Part shown: one piece after another, positions 62,515 through 64,000 of the stretch
Layout of the letters: the number at the start of each line of letters is the position of its first letter
Position numbering within the stretch: position 1 is the first letter of the stretch
Assembly: GCF_900114545.1 (NCBI RefSeq)
Contig: NZ_FOTI01000013.1
Coordinates: 1 to 64,000 of the forward strand
Reading direction: 5' to 3'
From: Halanaerobium salsuginis
GTDB taxonomy: Bacteria > Bacillota > Halanaerobiia > Halanaerobiales > Halanaerobiaceae
DNA length: 64,000 nt
Made by a program: the position numbers and the translations under genes
The notes under the pieces: model-generated
The model's database searches: none
The model's input: the letters and a program-made list of their open reading frames with translations, nothing else
What the model was told of the DNA's origin: nothing

Positions 62515-64000
62515 TTATTTTCTATTTAAATATTTTTCTAGAGTATTTTTAACTGCACCTGGCCCACTAATCATTTCTTTAAAATAAGCTTCTATTTTAT
62601 TCGCCAGTCCTAACTGATACAAATCTGTTCCCATTAGCTTTTCGTTAGCAAGAATATCTTTTAGATTATTATCTACAGTCTCTATTTTAGTAAATTCAAC
62701 TGCTTTAAGCTGAGCAGTTAGTTCATCTAAAAGAGGATCAGAACTTAGTTCCATTTTTTCTCCCAGATCATCTATCCCAAGTAGATAACGTAACCAACCT
62801 GCTATAGCTAGTGGAATAGCAACTAGATCTGTTGGATCAAGTTCATCTGCCTTTTGATAAGATTTAATTGTTTCTCCAAAACGAATTGCTATTTTTTGAG
62901 AAGTATCTTTAGCAATTCTCTGTGGTGTATCAGGTATATAAGGATTAGGCAGTCTTTCTTCAACTACCTCATCAATAAATTCTGCTGGATCAAGTACACC
63001 AGGGTTAACAACTACAGGTAAACCTTCTTGATAACCAATCTCTTTAATTAATTTTACAATTAAGTCATCCTTCATTTCTTGAGCAATTGAAGTATAACCT
63101 AAAAGACAGCCATAAACTGCCATTGCTGTATGGAGCGGATTTAAACAAGTTGTAACTTTCATTGTTTCTACTTTATTAACTGTTTCTCGATCTGTATAAA
63201 TTGCCCCAGCCTGATCAAGTGGTATTTTACCATTAGGAAAATTATCTTCTATAACTAGATATTCTGGTGCTTCTGCATTAACAAAAGCTGCTATTTCTGT
63301 GTTTTTAGTTGTTTTTACTATTTCTGTATTTTGAAAGCCAATTTCTTTAAGCTTCTTCTGCACATCTGGAGCAGGTCCGGGAGTTATTTTATCAATCATT
63401 GACCAGGGAAATCCTACTTTTGATTCATCACTTAAATATCCTAAAAATCCTTCTTCTACCAGATTATTTTCTACCCATTTTTCTGCTACAGTTAAAACAG
63501 CATCTTTAAGCTTCTGGCCGTTGTGAGAGCAGTTATCCATACTGGCAAAAGCAAAGGGATAGGCTCCTGCTTTATAGCGCTCATAAGCTAGAGCTGTTAC
63601 CTTGGCCATCAGGTGATTTAAATCTCCCTCTGGTCCGGCTTTAAAATCTTCCAGTACAAATGGAAAAAATTGACCATCCATATTATCTAAGGCATAACCT
63701 TTTTCAGTTACAGTAAAACTTGCCATCTTTAAGCTCGGTTTTTTAAAGATTTCTTTAAGTTCCTCCCAGTCTTTTTCAAAACTGGAGTCAGCTTTTAAAC
63801 CCTCTGTAATACTTGCTAATAGAGTTTTTTCTAAACTGCCATCAGCAGACATTTTTACAACCAGGCTCAAATTATCAGCCGGTGCATAAACTTTATCTAT
63901 AATCTCATAGTCAAAGCCCTCAGCAGCTATGATACCTGTTTCTGCTTCTCCTTCATTTAATAGTTCCTGCTGCAGACGGGCAATAAAAGCTCTGAAGATA
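62515..64000 (-). CDS. uxuB: Mannitol dehydrogenase family protein, probable fructuronate reductase (5' end outside window)
   Basis: Partial: the frame stays open to the right edge, giving about 494 residues, and the missing N-terminus should hold the first part of the nucleotide-binding site. The visible start IFRAFIARLQQELLNEGEAETGIIAAEGFDYEIIDKVYAP and FASMDNCSHNGQKL, VIEDNFPNGKIPLDQAGAIYTD and KVTTCLNPLHTAMAVYGC match fructuronate/mannitol-type long-chain dehydrogenases of Firmicutes. It would reduce D-fructuronate to D-mannonate. A TTG at 63870 is in frame but is only an internal codon. Confidence 0.78.
   Translation of the reverse strand, partial: IFRAFIARLQQELLNEGEAETGIIAAEGFDYEIIDKVYAPADNLSLVVKMSADGSLEKTLLASITEGLKADSSFEKDWEELKEIFKKPSLKMASFTVTEKGYALDNMDGQFFPFVLEDFKAGPEGDLNHLMAKVTALAYERYKAGAYPFAFASMDNCSHNGQKLKDAVLTVAEKWVENNLVEEGFLGYLSDESKVGFPWSMIDKITPGPAPDVQKKLKEIGFQNTEIVKTTKNTEIAAFVNAEAPEYLVIEDNFPNGKIPLDQAGAIYTDRETVNKVETMKVTTCLNPLHTAMAVYGCLLGYTSIAQEMKDDLIVKLIKEIGYQEGLPVVVNPGVLDPAEFIDEVVEERLPNPYIPDTPQRIAKDTSQKIAIRFGETIKSYQKADELDPTDLVAIPLAIAGWLRYLLGIDDLGEKMELSSDPLLDELTAQLKAVEFTKIETVDNNLKDILANEKLMGTDLYQLGLANKIEAYFKEMISGPGAVKNTLEKYLNRK

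Noticed and set aside
1-64000. Search for tRNA, rRNA, CRISPR, prophage, defence or integrase genes
   Set aside because: None could be recognised; the region looks like a stable chromosomal catabolic locus.

Overview
The window reads as AT-rich chromosome from an anaerobic, saccharolytic bacterium, most likely a diderm Firmicute of the Halanaerobiales. The main clue is that none of the four ABC substrate-binding proteins has a lipobox; all have signal-peptidase-I style leaders (AAAQN, VSAAEP, ALAQDD, VFAYNQ), which suggests a free periplasm and so an outer membrane. Low GC, strong AGGAGG ribosome sites, two membrane-bound chemoreceptors and an oxygen-independent heme route fit this. The genus is inference. 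Almost all genes lie on the minus strand; the exceptions are an Opp-type transporter (5098-8882), a cellobiose phosphorylase (10186-12615) and a 51-residue XapX protein (55977-56132).

Layout. 1-1400: possible insertion-sequence end, an orphan cache-domain sensor and a small membrane protein. 1421-4766: four-gene siroheme-dependent heme operon (ahbC, ahbD and the two siroheme decarboxylase subunits). 5098-8882: Opp-type binding protein and two permeases without ATPases. 8960-14046: aldose epimerase, GH94 phosphorylase, orphan sugar-binding protein. 14362-15312: AEC carrier. 15569-56750: a pectin/uronate utilisation region of about 41 kb. 56939-61112: two chemoreceptors. 61304-64000: aldose 1-epimerase and a fructuronate-reductase-like gene that runs off the right edge.

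The pectin region appears to work as follows. One large secreted PL9 lyase (15569-19366) cuts the polymer. Oligomers are probably imported by a complete Opp/Dpp-type transporter (25281-31509) and monomers or small sugars by a CUT1-type transporter (51022-54266). Three GH28 domains, two CE8 domains, a CE12 esterase, a GH43 enzyme and two alpha/beta hydrolases all lack signal peptides and so should finish the job in the cytoplasm. Galacturonate then goes through UxaC, UxaB and UxaA to 2-keto-3-deoxygluconate, with UxaE and the UxuB-like enzyme linking to the glucuronate branch. KDG kinase, KDPG aldolase, KduI and KduD are not in this window.

Regulation can partly be read from the DNA. A 14-bp palindrome close to GGAAAACAATTTCC occurs seven times, always ahead of pectin or sugar genes. 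At three loci it lies downstream of a near-perfect sigma-A promoter on the same strand. The LacI-family gene at 54724-55755 is the obvious candidate regulator. A second palindrome, AAANCGNTTT, sits before the two plus-strand transcription units and the orphan binding protein. The most interesting uncharacterised parts are a cassette of a MOP-type transporter overlapping a fumarate-reductase-like flavoprotein (35136-38499) and an old-yellow-enzyme homologue inside the uronate operon (48427-49734). No rRNA, tRNA, CRISPR array, prophage or defence system was seen.
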